DNA of 64,000 nt, taken from the NCBI GenBank assembly GCA_947085425.1, contig CAMTWK010000011.1:44429-108428 (forward strand). The letters are read 5' to 3'. Both the position numbers and the translations under genes were made by a program. How positions within the stretch are numbered: the first letter of the stretch is position 1; each line of letters starts with the position of its first letter. The notes beneath the pieces are model-generated. The model was not told the origin of the DNA. It saw only the letters and a program-made list of their open reading frames with translations, and made no database searches. The DNA is from UKL13-2 sp947085425 (GTDB taxonomy: Bacteria; Pseudomonadota; Gammaproteobacteria; Burkholderiales; Usitatibacteraceae). Below, piece by piece: positions 35,839 to 44,895 of the stretch.

Positions 35839-36546
35839 CTAGGCCGCCAGGTGGATGCGGCTTTGTGCCGCGACATGTAGTTTTAGAAATTCCATTTGAT
35901 CTACCAAAATGCGGCGGTTGGCAAGGATCAGGAATTCGGCGCGGTTGGGAACATACGGGGCATACAATAGCTGCATATGTGCTTCTTCCAACAGGCGATT
36001 ACCTTTGCGCTCGTTGCAATTCCGGCACGAGGTGACCACATTCATCCAGCCATCCAATCCGCGTTTTGAATAAGGAATGATGTGATCGCGGGTGAGTTTG
36101 GCGTGTGAAAAAAGTCCACCACAATAGGCGCACATGTGCCGGTCGCGGTGAAACAATTCCCGATTATTGAGCGGCGGTGTTTGATTAAATCCTTTGATGG
36201 CCATCGCTTTGCCACGAATGGCAATAATGGAGGCTGCCGTGACCGACGAGACTTCGCCGGTATTTCGGCATTTGCCGCCATTCACCGTAAATGCTTCCGT
36301 ACCAGTTTCCCAGGCGACGCGCTCTTTGGCGTAATACCAGACGGCGTGCTGCCAGGTAATCCAACGATGCGGAACACCGTTTTGATCAAGGGTCAGGATG
36401 AGCGGAAAACGTTTTGCGTCCGGTGAATACAGCGAAAACGCCGGCTCGTGGGCATCCTGCACCTGTTTGGCGAGCAGTTGAGCCCCGGCCATTTGTGCAC
36501 GCTGGTGAGCAAGTTGACTACGGCGGTGTTGATGAGGGGAATGCAT
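35839..36546 (-). CDS. HNH endonuclease-domain protein
   Basis: A 235-residue protein with a C-terminal HNH nuclease fold. Seen: zinc Cys pairs CAYC (139-142) and CRNC (174-177), the catalytic LTRDHIIPYSKRG with Asp154-His155, and Asn169 in NVV. The N-terminal part (about 35-115, with ILTLDQNGVPHRWITWQ and an IIAIRGK end) resembles the stand-alone HNH proteins common in betaproteobacteria, whose role is unknown. The ATG at 36546 has AAGGAG 4 bases upstream. Its stop codon lies in the CTAG target of mobile element copy 3. Confidence 0.85.
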   Translation of the reverse strand: MHSPHQHRRSQLAHQRAQMAGAQLLAKQVQDAHEPAFSLYSPDAKRFPLILTLDQNGVPHRWITWQHAVWYYAKERVAWETGTEAFTVNGGKCRNTGEVSSVTAASIIAIRGKAMAIKGFNQTPPLNNRELFHRDRHMCAYCGGLFSHAKLTRDHIIPYSKRGLDGWMNVVTSCRNCNERKGNRLLEEAHMQLLYAPYVPNRAEFLILANRRILVDQMEFLKLHVAAQSRIHLAA

Positions 36547-36790
36547 TTCTCTCCTTTTTATTCCACCAACAAAAAACGAAATTTGGCGGATCTGAGGCGA
36601 ACAGCGATAATCCCGGATAGGCGTGCAACTGCAGACACCTCGTACTTGTCGTCAAATTGCGACTGTTGCCACGAGGAGGCACGCCCCCAGCGGAAGCCTA
36701 ATCTAAAAAAGTGATTTTTGGAAGCCCTTTGTTGAATATATTGTTTAAGATGTTTTTTGAATTGCATTCGCGCTATGAAAGTGAATTTCC

Positions 36791-37339
36791 ATGAACCTTG
36801 ACCGAGTTGATTCCGGCCGTGACGTGCCAAACGATTTTAATGTTGTCATCGAAATACCGATGAACGGCGACCCGATCAAATACGAGCTCGACAAGGCGAC
36901 CGGCGCTCTGTTTATTGACCGGTTTATGTCAACCTCGATGCACTATCCGTGTAATTACGGTTACATCCCGCGCACCCTGTCGGATGATGGTGATCCGGTT
37001 GATGTGTTGGTGATCACGCCGCATCCACTCATTCCCGGTGTGGTGGTGCGATGCCGTCCACTGGGTGTACTAAAAATGACCGACGAGGCCGGCGGCGATG
37101 AAAAATTGCTGGCGGTGCCGATTGACAAACTCACGCCGATTTACAGTGACATCAAAAACGTGAATGATTTGCCTGCCGTGCAGCTCAACCAGATTTCCCA
37201 TTTTTTTGAGCACTACAAAGATTTGGAGCCGAACAAATGGGTCAAGGTCGAGGGTTGGTTTGGTGTGGCGGATGCAAAACGCGCCATTACGGACGGCGTG
37301 GAAAAATATAAAAATTCGGATGCCAAACCAAATTATTAG
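36791..37339 (+). CDS. ppa: Inorganic pyrophosphatase (family I)
   Basis: Soluble Mg-dependent pyrophosphatase, 182 residues (family about 175), which drives biosynthetic reactions by hydrolysing PPi. Seen: EIPMNGDPIKYELDK near 21-35, YPCNYGYIPRT at 52-62, the signature DDGDPVDVLV at 65-74, and the later KxxKxWK-like EGW region. Stands alone between the HNH and GNAT genes. The 244 bases upstream show no gene. Confidence 0.96.
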   Translation: MNLDRVDSGRDVPNDFNVVIEIPMNGDPIKYELDKATGALFIDRFMSTSMHYPCNYGYIPRTLSDDGDPVDVLVITPHPLIPGVVVRCRPLGVLKMTDEAGGDEKLLAVPIDKLTPIYSDIKNVNDLPAVQLNQISHFFEHYKDLEPNKWVKVEGWFGVADAKRAITDGVEKYKNSDAKPNY

Positions 37340-37404
37340 TTGTAAAAGGTCGTCATTGATGCCGCGATGTTACGGTACGCATGAATTCTATCGGCCGAAT
37401 TGGA

Positions 37405-37424
37405 CTGCATCGGTCTGCATCGGT
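37405..37424. repeat. 10-base tandem duplication
   Basis: CTGCATCGGT occurs twice in direct succession in the 268-base gap between ppa and the GNAT gene. No gene is visible in this gap. Probably replication slippage. Confidence 0.6.
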
Positions 37425-37607
37425 CGGTACTGATTTCACCATTCATTGGTGATGAATTTGTTCGCAGGGATATTTGGGGTTATGATTCGCCCTTGAAAAA
37501 TTCTCGGCACTCGATTATCACCGGCCAGATTGAAGGGCAGGTTTGATCAAGTTTGTTTTAAAAGGATCGGCAAAAATGCGCTTGGCATTCATGTTGGACA
37601 AGTCACC

Positions 37608-38057
37608 ATGACCAATCCGCTCTATAAGGTTGCGTTGGCCGATTGGGACACCTATCACGATGCGCTATGCGGAATCCGCCACACGGTTTTTGTGGTTGAA
37701 CAATTGGTTCCGATCGAGTTTGAGATGGACGCAATAGATGCCGACCCGGGCCAGGTTGTGCATGTGATTGCCCGAGATAGCCAGGGGGAACCAATTGGCA
37801 CCGCGCGAATGTTGCTGGAGGTGCCGATACCGCGCATTGGTCGGATGGCGGTATTACGCAGCTGGCGAGGACAAGGTGTCGGTCGGGCAATGCTTGAATT
37901 TTTATGTGATGTGGCAAAAGAGCGCGGCTATCAGCAGGCGCGACTTAACTCGCAAAGCCATGCCACCCCGTTTTATTACAAACAGGGATTTCTCTCACAC
38001 GGCAGTGAGTTTTTCGAAGCCGGCATTCCTCACCTGGAAATGCGGCGCGACTTGTAG
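37608..38057 (+). CDS. GNAT-family N-acetyltransferase (YjcF/ElaA-like)
   Basis: A 149-residue acetyltransferase. Seen: IRHTVFVVEQLVPIEFEMDAID near 24-45 (typical of the YjcF/ElaA group), the central strand GRMAVLRSWRGQGVGRAML with the acetyl-CoA pyrophosphate loop R/Q-x-x-G-x-G, and the C-terminal LNSQSHATPFYYKQGF. Start at ATG 37608 is preferred over the frame extension to 37530. Substrate unknown. Convergent with ygfZ, with 9 bases between the stops. Confidence 0.85.
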   Translation: MTNPLYKVALADWDTYHDALCGIRHTVFVVEQLVPIEFEMDAIDADPGQVVHVIARDSQGEPIGTARMLLEVPIPRIGRMAVLRSWRGQGVGRAMLEFLCDVAKERGYQQARLNSQSHATPFYYKQGFLSHGSEFFEAGIPHLEMRRDL

Positions 38058-38066
38058 TTTTAGAAA

Positions 38067-39143
38067 TTACGCCGGCGGCTCACCCGCTGCGACCGCGCCA
38101 TAGGGCAAATCCAGTATGGCAAGCTGCACGTCATACGCCGGGTCAAGGAATAAACTGTTGTTGGTAATGGTGTCGATTTGCGTGACCACCAATGCTTCAA
38201 TCCCCGATTGTTGTTCGCTTGCCGGCACCCGCGCCGCCAGCGCAATGGTGCCGCAGGCTTGGTCGGCGAAATCAGGTGAATAAACAGCCGTGCCGGGTAG
38301 CGGCAATTGGTCTGTCGTTAATGCAACCCGCACCATCCGTCTTTTTAATATCCCCCGATATTGGGTACGCGCGACAATTTCCTGTCCGGGATAACAACCT
38401 TTGCGAAAATTGACACCGCCGATCAATTCAAAATTGGCCATCTGCGGCACAAACGTGTCCTGGGTTGTGGGGGTCACCTCAAATATTCCGGCGCGAATAT
38501 TGGCCAGATCCCATCGTCCCGCCGGTGCAATCAGGCAGGCCGCTGCCAACTGGTTCCAGATCTGTTCTGCGGCGTTGGATTGGGCGACAATCAGGTAACG
38601 GTTTTCGGCCAGACGAATCAGCCGGTATTGATCATTGGTGACACTTGAAAAATCTGTTGTCGGCGGCACTACATCTGTCAGTTGATGAATGGCGGCCGTC
38701 GTCGCCGTGGCACCGCCAGCCGTCACGCCCAACAGTTGCAAGGTATCGCTGGCCAAGGTGATGATTACCTTGGAGCGAAATACAAACATGGTTAAGCGTT
38801 TCTGTATTCCCGGCAATAACGCCATGGGCATCATCAGAAAATATCTAGATTGCTCGCGCCACAGCAAAAAGGTAACCAGCAGCCGTCCTTTGGGTGAACA
38901 CCAGCCGTTCCATTGTGCCTGACCGTCGCCGAGCGCCTTGACATCATTGGTAAATTGTCCCTGCAAAAAGGACTCGGCATCATCGCCACCGATTGCCAGC
39001 ACCCCGTAATGTGACAAATCGCACAGCGCAGTCGCGTTAACATTCTTTGATTCCATGGCGCGGGTGTTTTTATAGGCGGTAACCCTGCCATTCTGAAACT
39101 CCGCGCCTTGGGAAATCAAAAATTGAGTCCAGTTTTCGTTCAT
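38067..39143 (-). CDS. ygfZ: Folate-binding Fe-S cluster assembly protein YgfZ
   Basis: YgfZ/GcvT-like protein, 358 residues, which uses tetrahydrofolate to help repair or assemble certain Fe-S enzymes such as MiaB. Seen: the N-terminal GcvT-like folate fold (LCDLSHYGVLAIGGDDAESFLQGQ at 40-63) and the hallmark KGCYPGQE at 248-255 with the essential Cys250. The gene diverges from a YgfX-like gene, echoing the E. coli neighbourhood of ygfZ. Confidence 0.92.
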   Translation of the reverse strand: MNENWTQFLISQGAEFQNGRVTAYKNTRAMESKNVNATALCDLSHYGVLAIGGDDAESFLQGQFTNDVKALGDGQAQWNGWCSPKGRLLVTFLLWREQSRYFLMMPMALLPGIQKRLTMFVFRSKVIITLASDTLQLLGVTAGGATATTAAIHQLTDVVPPTTDFSSVTNDQYRLIRLAENRYLIVAQSNAAEQIWNQLAAACLIAPAGRWDLANIRAGIFEVTPTTQDTFVPQMANFELIGGVNFRKGCYPGQEIVARTQYRGILKRRMVRVALTTDQLPLPGTAVYSPDFADQACGTIALAARVPASEQQSGIEALVVTQIDTITNNSLFLDPAYDVQLAILDLPYGAVAAGEPPA

Positions 39144-39313
39144 ATTGGTTCCTGTTGATGCGGAGTGTGGACTGAATTGTGCGTGCGGGGTTGGGTAATG
39201 TCGATTGGCTTGAACTACCGATCAAACTGCCAATTCCACCGTTGTTCGGATGGTGTCGATTTCCGGCCAATTGCCGTTGATTGCAACGCTGCTTATGCTG
39301 TAAATTTGCGCAC

Positions 39314-39856
39314 ATGTCTGACGACCCGCGCTGGATTTCTTTGCAACCTTCGTTTATCAATCTCATTTTGACATTGATGGCGGGCGTGTTGGCGGCTGCG
39401 TCATTATGGTTGATTGATATTCCTGAATGGTTGCGCGCGGCTATTTTATTATTGGCCTTGATTGTGTTGATGATTGATCTGTATTTGATCCGGCATAAAT
39501 CGGCAGATGCAATCAGCGGTTTTTACCTGATTGAGCGCGACATTGTGGTACCGGGCCCGGATCAGGCAAATGCCGCTGAAAAATTGCCAACGCCCATTAA
39601 AAAACACGAGTTGGTGGTGCGGCTGCGCTACGCGAATCCGCAAAAGCGCAAAAAAACAGACGGGACAATCGAGCGCGAGGTGGATGGCGTGGTTTTGTCG
39701 TCACCGTATGTGTCAACTTACTTCACCACCATCCCCTATCGTTTGGCTGGTGACCCTCGTTGGCGGCGCTGGCTGCCACGGGTGTTGGCGTTATGGGCCG
39801 ACAGTCTGGATCGCGAACGATTTCGCGAGACCAGGGTGAAGTTGAAGTGGCGTTAG
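39314..39856 (+). CDS. YgfX-like small membrane protein
   Basis: A 180-residue protein with two adjacent N-terminal membrane helices (about 15-35 and 40-60) and a soluble C-terminal part ending with LALWADSLDRERFRETRVKLKW, which resembles the C-terminal motif of YgfX/CptA proteins. E. coli YgfX forms a pair with SdhE (a flavinylation factor) and is divergent from ygfZ. Here the divergence from ygfZ is kept but no sdhE is adjacent. The ATG at 39314 is preferred; the 11 upstream codons in the open frame look non-coding. Assignment is by motif and context only. Confidence 0.6.
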   Translation: MSDDPRWISLQPSFINLILTLMAGVLAAASLWLIDIPEWLRAAILLLALIVLMIDLYLIRHKSADAISGFYLIERDIVVPGPDQANAAEKLPTPIKKHELVVRLRYANPQKRKKTDGTIEREVDGVVLSSPYVSTYFTTIPYRLAGDPRWRRWLPRVLALWADSLDRERFRETRVKLKWR

Positions 39857-39910
39857 TAATCTTTTCAGGTTTCATTTGACCTGTTTGGCTGGTTTGGCGG
39901 GATGCTTCGG

Positions 39911-39940
39911 TATAATTTGGCGGTGAGCGCACCACGCTCA
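39911..39940 (+). promoter_or_regulatory. Probable purL promoter -10 and leader inverted repeat
   Basis: TATAAT (39911-39916) lies 65 bases before the purL ATG; the -35 is weak (TTGGCT, 20 bases upstream). An inverted repeat TGAGCG-N5-CGCTCA (39924-39940) sits at the expected start of transcription and could be an operator or a 5'-UTR hairpin. Confidence 0.45.
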
Positions 39941-39981
39941 TAGCTGTTTCTTCCGCTGTTTGACCCTTGTCCCGTCCTGCC

Positions 39982-42900
39982 ATGAATCCCAATTCAGTTG
40001 TTGCGCCGCCATGTTGTTTTACTTTGCGGGGCCCGGTTGCGCTTTCGCCTTTCCGGCTGGAAAAACTTCACACCAACCTTGCCAGTCTGGGGGTGTCGGT
40101 CGGGGAGATCAGCGCCGAATATCTTCACATTGTTGCCAGCAATCACGAGCTGAACGCAGCTGATCTTGCGACACTGGGGCAGTTATTGACATATGGCGTC
40201 AATGTTGATGTTTCAGCAATAAAGTCCCCAAACGCCCCGCCAATAATGGTGTTGCCAAGGATTGGCACCATCTCTCCCTGGTCGTCCAAGGCGACCGATA
40301 TTGCGCACAACTGCGGCTTGGGTGGTGTTTTGCGTATCGAGCGCGCGATCCGTTTTTTTATCGATGGGTTTGCCGATTTAAGTGGCAGGCAACGGGAATT
40401 GGTATTGGCGGCCATTCACGACCCGATGACGGAGTCGGTTCGTTTTGACCTTGATGATGTTGCAACTTTGTTTGTCGCACAGTCTCCGCAACCCTTAACG
40501 TCGATTGCGTTGCTGGCTTTGGGCAAGGCCGCGTTGAGCGGAGCGAATACCGAGCTTGGTCTGGCGTTGTCTTCAGACGAGGTCGATTACCTGTTTGATT
40601 ACTACGCACGAATTCAACGCGATCCGACCGACGTTGAATTGATGATGTTTGCCCAAGCCAATTCCGAACATTGTCGTCACAAAATATTTAACGCCAGCTG
40701 GACCATCGACGGAGTGGCAAAACAACACAGCCTGTTTGGCATGATCCGTAATACCCATGCGGTCTCGCCGCAAAAAACCGTGGTGGCCTATTCGGACAAT
40801 TGTGCGGTGATGGAGGGGGCGGCCATTGAGCGTTTTTATCCGACCGGCAATCATCGCTATCAGTTTCAACACGAAACCATGCATGTGTTGATGAAAGTCG
40901 AGACGCATAATCATCCTACCGCAATCGCGCCCTGGCCCGGCGCGGCCACCGGTTCGGGCGGCGAAATTCGCGATGAGGGTGCTACCGGGATCGGCGCAAA
41001 ACCGAAAGCCGGCCTGACCGGATTTTCGGTATCGAATCTGGCCATTCCGGACTATGTGCAGCCGTGGGAAATCAACTATGGCAAACCGTCGCGGATCGCT
41101 TCGCCGCTGGCCATCATGATTGAGGGCCCTCTCGGTGGTGCGGCGTTTAACAATGAATTCGGCCGCATCAATTTGTGCGGTTATTTCCGTACCTATGAAC
41201 AAATGGTCAATGGTGTGGTGCGCGGGTACCACAAGCCGATCATGATTGCCGGTGGGCTGGGCAGCATTGCCGCCAACCATACCCACAAAAAGCCGCTGCC
41301 ACCCGGCACACTGCTGATCCAGCTTGGCGGACCCGGTATGCGCATCGGTCTGGGGGGGGGTGCAGCATCGTCGGTTGCGTCCGGCACCAACACCGAGTCG
41401 CTCGATTTTGATTCGGTGCAGCGTGCTAACGCCGAGATGCAGCGTCGTTGTCAGGAAGTGATTGATGCCTGCTGGCAACGCGGCGACGCCAATCCAATCT
41501 TGTCCATTCACGACGTCGGCGCCGGTGGCATATCCAATGCGCTGCCCGAGTTGGCCCATACCGGTGGTGCCGGTGCCGTATTCGATTTACGCAAGGTGCC
41601 GACGCTCGAACCCGGCATGAGTCCCAAAGAAATTTGGTCGAATGAATCACAGGAGCGTTATGTGCTGGCGATCGCGCCAGAATCATTACCGATGTTTCAG
41701 CAATTTTGTGCGCGTGAGCGTTGTCCGTTTGCGGTGTTGGGTGAAGCGGTGGTCGAACAAACCTTGATTGTTGCCGACCCACTATTTGAAAACAATGCCG
41801 TGGAAATGGATATGGATGTATTGCTCGGCAAACCGCCGCGTATGCACCGCGACGTGACAACAGTGGTCGATCAAGTCGTCGAGTTTGTGATTGACGATAT
41901 TGATTTAAAAGAAGCGCTATATCGGGTGCTGCAATTGCCCGCAGTTGCCGACAAATCATTTTTGATCACCATCGGCGACCGCTCGGTCGGTGGCCTCACG
42001 GTACGGGATCAGTTTGTCGGCCCATGGCAGGTGCCGGTGGCCGACTGTGCGGTCACCCTGATGGGTTTCAACACGCTGGCAGGCGAAGCGATGGCGATGG
42101 GTGAGCGCACCCCCGTAGCCGTGTTGGATGCGCCCGCATCGGGGCGTATGGCGGTGGGTGAGGCGGTGACCAATATTGCCGCCGCCGACATTGACAATAT
42201 AGCTGACATCAAACTATCCGCCAACTGGATGGCGGCGGCGGGTGTTGCCGGCGAGGACGCAAAATTGTTTGCCACTGTCGAGGCAGTCGGAATGCAACTT
42301 TGTCCGCAGCTGGGCATTGGCATACCGGTCGGCAAAGATTCGTTATCGATGAAAACCGCGTGGACTGAAGGCGGTGTCAATAAGGTCGTGATTGCACCGG
42401 TATCGTTGATTGTGTCCGCCTTTGCGACGGTGCAAGATGCGTCGAAAACGTTGACGCCGGTGCTGGTCAACGAAGTTGGCAGCGAGCTGCTACTCATCGA
42501 CCTTGGTCAGGGCAAAAATAGACTGGGTGGTTCGGCACTGGCGCAGGTGTACGGCCAAGTAGGCAAACAGCCGCCGGATCTGGATGATGCGGCATTGTTA
42601 ACAGCGTTTTTTGTGGCTATTCGTAGTTTGTCACGCAGCGGCAAAATTCTTGCCTACCATGACCGCTCCGATGGTGGCGTGATTGCGGTTGTGGCGGAGA
42701 TGATGTTTGCCGGCCACGTCGGTGCGACGTTGGTGTTGGACCCGTTGATTTACAACGAAAAAGAAGCAGATGTCGATGATTACGACACCACCTCGACATC
42801 CTACAAGCTGGCAGCCAATGCGAGTGTGCTTGCGGCACTGTTTAGTGAGGAACTCGGTGCAGTTTTACATATCCGCAGGGTCGATCGTGAAGCGGTAATG

Positions 42901-43962
42901 CAAGTGTTGCGCGCGGCCGGATTGGGCAGGGTCAGCCATATTGTTGGTCATGTGAACAACACCGATGAGTTGCGACTCATACGCGCGGCCAAACCCATTT
43001 TGGTTGAGAAACGTGTTGACTTGCAGCGGGCATGGAGCAAAACCAGTTATTTGATTCAATCGTTGCGGGATAATCCGGCCACCGCCAAACAAGAATATGA
43101 GCGGCTGTTGGACGAAAAAAACACCGGTCTGTTTGCCAGGCTGACATTTGCCCAACACGATGATATTGCAGCGCCGTTTATGATCGGCGACAGTAAACCA
43201 AAAATAGCGATATTGCGCGAGCAGGGTGTGAACGGCCAACTGGAAATGGCACATGCGTTTTTTAAGGCGGGGTTTGACGCCCATGACGTGCATATGAGCG
43301 ACATCATTTCCGGCCGGGTTTCCCTTGCCGATTTCAAGGGGTTGGCGGCGTGTGGTGGTTTTTCTTATGGCGACGTATTGGGAGCGGGTGAAGGCTGGGC
43401 AAAATCAATTTTGTTTAATGCCCGCGCCCGGGACGAATTTGCCGCGTTTTTTAATCGCCAAGACGTGTTTGCCCTGGGGGTGTGTAACGGCTGTCAAATG
43501 ATGTCGAATCTGTCGTCGATCATTCCGGGTGCCGAAAATTGGCCGCATCTGGAACGCAACGCCAGCGAACAATATGAAGCGCGCACGGTATTGGTGGCGA
43601 TCCGTGAATCACCGTCCATTTTGTTCACGGGTATGACCGGCTCGGTGATTCCGGTGCCCACCGCACACGGTGAAGGTAGGGTGGTGTTTCGCGATGCATC
43701 ACAACTGGCTGCTGCGCGGTGGTTATGTGCCGCCGAATTTGTCGACCACCAAGGTCGCGCCACCGAATCGTTCCCAGCCAATCCAAACGGCTCGCCACTG
43801 GGTATGACTGCGTTTACCACTGCCGATGGAAGGTTTAACATCATGATGCCTCATCCCGAGCGGGCGAGTTTGAGTGTGAATCTGTCGTGGCATCCAAGTG
43901 AATGGACCGACGAGAGTCCGTGGATGCGCATGTTCAGGAATGCGCGGGTCTGGCTGGGATAG
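39982..43962 (+). CDS. purL: Phosphoribosylformylglycinamidine synthase (large, single chain)
   Basis: FGAM synthase, 1326 residues, the fourth step of purine synthesis: FGAR plus glutamine plus ATP gives FGAM. Seen: N-terminal PurS-like domain (about 1-150), linker with EHCRHKIFN, two AIRS-like halves with VETHNHPTAIAPWPGAATGSGG and a glycine-rich GLGGGAASS loop, and a C-terminal class I glutaminase with the nucleophile elbow GVCNGCQ (Cys1168) and a late MPHPERA His. This is the long single-chain form of proteobacteria. The ATG at 39982 is preferred over a TTG at 39967. Confidence 0.97.
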   Translation: MNPNSVVAPPCCFTLRGPVALSPFRLEKLHTNLASLGVSVGEISAEYLHIVASNHELNAADLATLGQLLTYGVNVDVSAIKSPNAPPIMVLPRIGTISPWSSKATDIAHNCGLGGVLRIERAIRFFIDGFADLSGRQRELVLAAIHDPMTESVRFDLDDVATLFVAQSPQPLTSIALLALGKAALSGANTELGLALSSDEVDYLFDYYARIQRDPTDVELMMFAQANSEHCRHKIFNASWTIDGVAKQHSLFGMIRNTHAVSPQKTVVAYSDNCAVMEGAAIERFYPTGNHRYQFQHETMHVLMKVETHNHPTAIAPWPGAATGSGGEIRDEGATGIGAKPKAGLTGFSVSNLAIPDYVQPWEINYGKPSRIASPLAIMIEGPLGGAAFNNEFGRINLCGYFRTYEQMVNGVVRGYHKPIMIAGGLGSIAANHTHKKPLPPGTLLIQLGGPGMRIGLGGGAASSVASGTNTESLDFDSVQRANAEMQRRCQEVIDACWQRGDANPILSIHDVGAGGISNALPELAHTGGAGAVFDLRKVPTLEPGMSPKEIWSNESQERYVLAIAPESLPMFQQFCARERCPFAVLGEAVVEQTLIVADPLFENNAVEMDMDVLLGKPPRMHRDVTTVVDQVVEFVIDDIDLKEALYRVLQLPAVADKSFLITIGDRSVGGLTVRDQFVGPWQVPVADCAVTLMGFNTLAGEAMAMGERTPVAVLDAPASGRMAVGEAVTNIAAADIDNIADIKLSANWMAAAGVAGEDAKLFATVEAVGMQLCPQLGIGIPVGKDSLSMKTAWTEGGVNKVVIAPVSLIVSAFATVQDASKTLTPVLVNEVGSELLLIDLGQGKNRLGGSALAQVYGQVGKQPPDLDDAALLTAFFVAIRSLSRSGKILAYHDRSDGGVIAVVAEMMFAGHVGATLVLDPLIYNEKEADVDDYDTTSTSYKLAANASVLAALFSEELGAVLHIRRVDREAVMQVLRAAGLGRVSHIVGHVNNTDELRLIRAAKPILVEKRVDLQRAWSKTSYLIQSLRDNPATAKQEYERLLDEKNTGLFARLTFAQHDDIAAPFMIGDSKPKIAILREQGVNGQLEMAHAFFKAGFDAHDVHMSDIISGRVSLADFKGLAACGGFSYGDVLGAGEGWAKSILFNARARDEFAAFFNRQDVFALGVCNGCQMMSNLSSIIPGAENWPHLERNASEQYEARTVLVAIRESPSILFTGMTGSVIPVPTAHGEGRVVFRDASQLAAARWLCAAEFVDHQGRATESFPANPNGSPLGMTAFTTADGRFNIMMPHPERASLSVNLSWHPSEWTDESPWMRMFRNARVWLG

Positions 43963-44008
43963 GTCTGAGAGTCTGTCGGAACTTCAGTCGGACGACAAGG
44001 CGACCGTA

Positions 44009-44413
44009 TTAGCGCTCAAAGCGTGCGCCATAGGCGGTCGCATATTCGGCTTCGCCAAATTCAAAAAGTGCGTCGGGTGATTCGCCGAGATAGGTGGTTT
44101 CCACAGTGACCTTGACGTATCGGTCGAGTTTTTGCCAGATCGCATAACTGAGTCGTTGGGAAACATCTTCCGGCCGGTCACCGGACTTGATTTCATGATC
44201 GGCCATCAATGTGACGGCGACCGCTTCCCCCGCCCCATCACCAACAGTGACACGTTCGATTTCCTCTGGTTTTGTCCACGACTCGGTAAAGGCGGCGATA
44301 ACGATTGCCGATTCGCGCGGGAGCAGGCGCGATACCGACGCTTCCAGCCGGTAATAATTTCCAGCCTTGGCGAACTGCACACGAATGGGTGCGAGGGGTT
44401 GTGTCATGGCCAT
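44009..44413 (-). CDS. Conserved-looking hypothetical protein (134 residues)
   Basis: Unrecognised. Predicted soluble, acidic, no signal peptide. The sequence has an alternating hydrophobic pattern (VQFAKAGNYYRLEASVSRLL, then ESAIVIAAFTESW) that suggests a mixed alpha/beta fold. The first ATG (44413) and a second at the third codon are both possible. It converges with purL (46 bases apart), and mobile element copy 2 lies upstream. The intervening 44414-44566 has no gene. Confidence 0.55.
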   Translation of the reverse strand: MAMTQPLAPIRVQFAKAGNYYRLEASVSRLLPRESAIVIAAFTESWTKPEEIERVTVGDGAGEAVAVTLMADHEIKSGDRPEDVSQRLSYAIWQKLDRYVKVTVETTYLGESPDALFEFGEAEYATAYGARFER

Positions 44414-44566
44414 AAATTACGTGATTGTTTGCGCGCGCGCAATACTAGGCAAGCGGCGGTTTTTCATTTACAGTACAAAACCAGCAAAAAATGTCGACAC
44501 CCATTTATTTTGATGTAGATGGTGACGCGGTGGCCACGTGACGCAACCGACCCGCACAGCATTTAA

Positions 44567-44815
44567 CCTGCATATTTCACGGGGACGCACTCGAGAGTGG
44601 GTGGATAAGCGTGTGATTTTTTGCTCGACTGACCGAGTAATATCGAGATGTTACGAGGGAAAAGAGCGGAAAAGAGCGGAAAAGCGCTGCTCAGCCGCTT
44701 GTTATCGAGTGCGTAGGCCTTCAACCTTACGGGGTACAGTTTGGATTCGCAGAATTTATAGGTCGCCAAGAATGAAAAACGTATGTAAGGCGGGCCGAGC
44801 CGTGAAATATGCAGG
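44567..44815. mobile_element. Short inverted-repeat element, copy 2 (MITE-like, 249 bp)
   Basis: Termini CCTGCATATTTCACGG (44567-44582) and CCGTGAAATATGCAGG (44800-44815) are perfect inverted repeats. Both sides are flanked by TTAA (44563-44566 and 44816-44819), a 4-bp target duplication. The interior has a short direct repeat (GGAAAAGAGC twice near 44659-44680), a CTCG/CGAG mini-hairpin, and no credible gene. It is closely similar to copy 4. It is inserted 13 bases from the parvulin gene terminator. Confidence 0.87.
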
Positions 44816-44828
44816 TTAAGCAGCAATA

Positions 44829-44854
44829 AAAAAGGCAGCCAAGGCTGCCTTTTT
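44829..44854 (-). terminator. Intrinsic terminator of the parvulin operon
   Basis: AAAAAGGCAGCC (44829-44840) pairs perfectly with GGCTGCCTTTTT (44843-44854) and is followed by a T-run on the minus strand. It sits between the parvulin stop and mobile element copy 2. Confidence 0.88.
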
Positions 44855-44895
44855 GATTTGCCAACAAAATGTCGGCGCAACCACCGTCGAATAAT

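Noticed and set aside
44562..44820. Resemblance of the element ends to integron attC core sites (RYYYAAC at the left, GTTRRRY at the right of copy 2)
   Set aside because: The match is not kept in copies 1, 3 and 4, the element is longer than usual attC sites, and the 4-bp duplications point to transposition.
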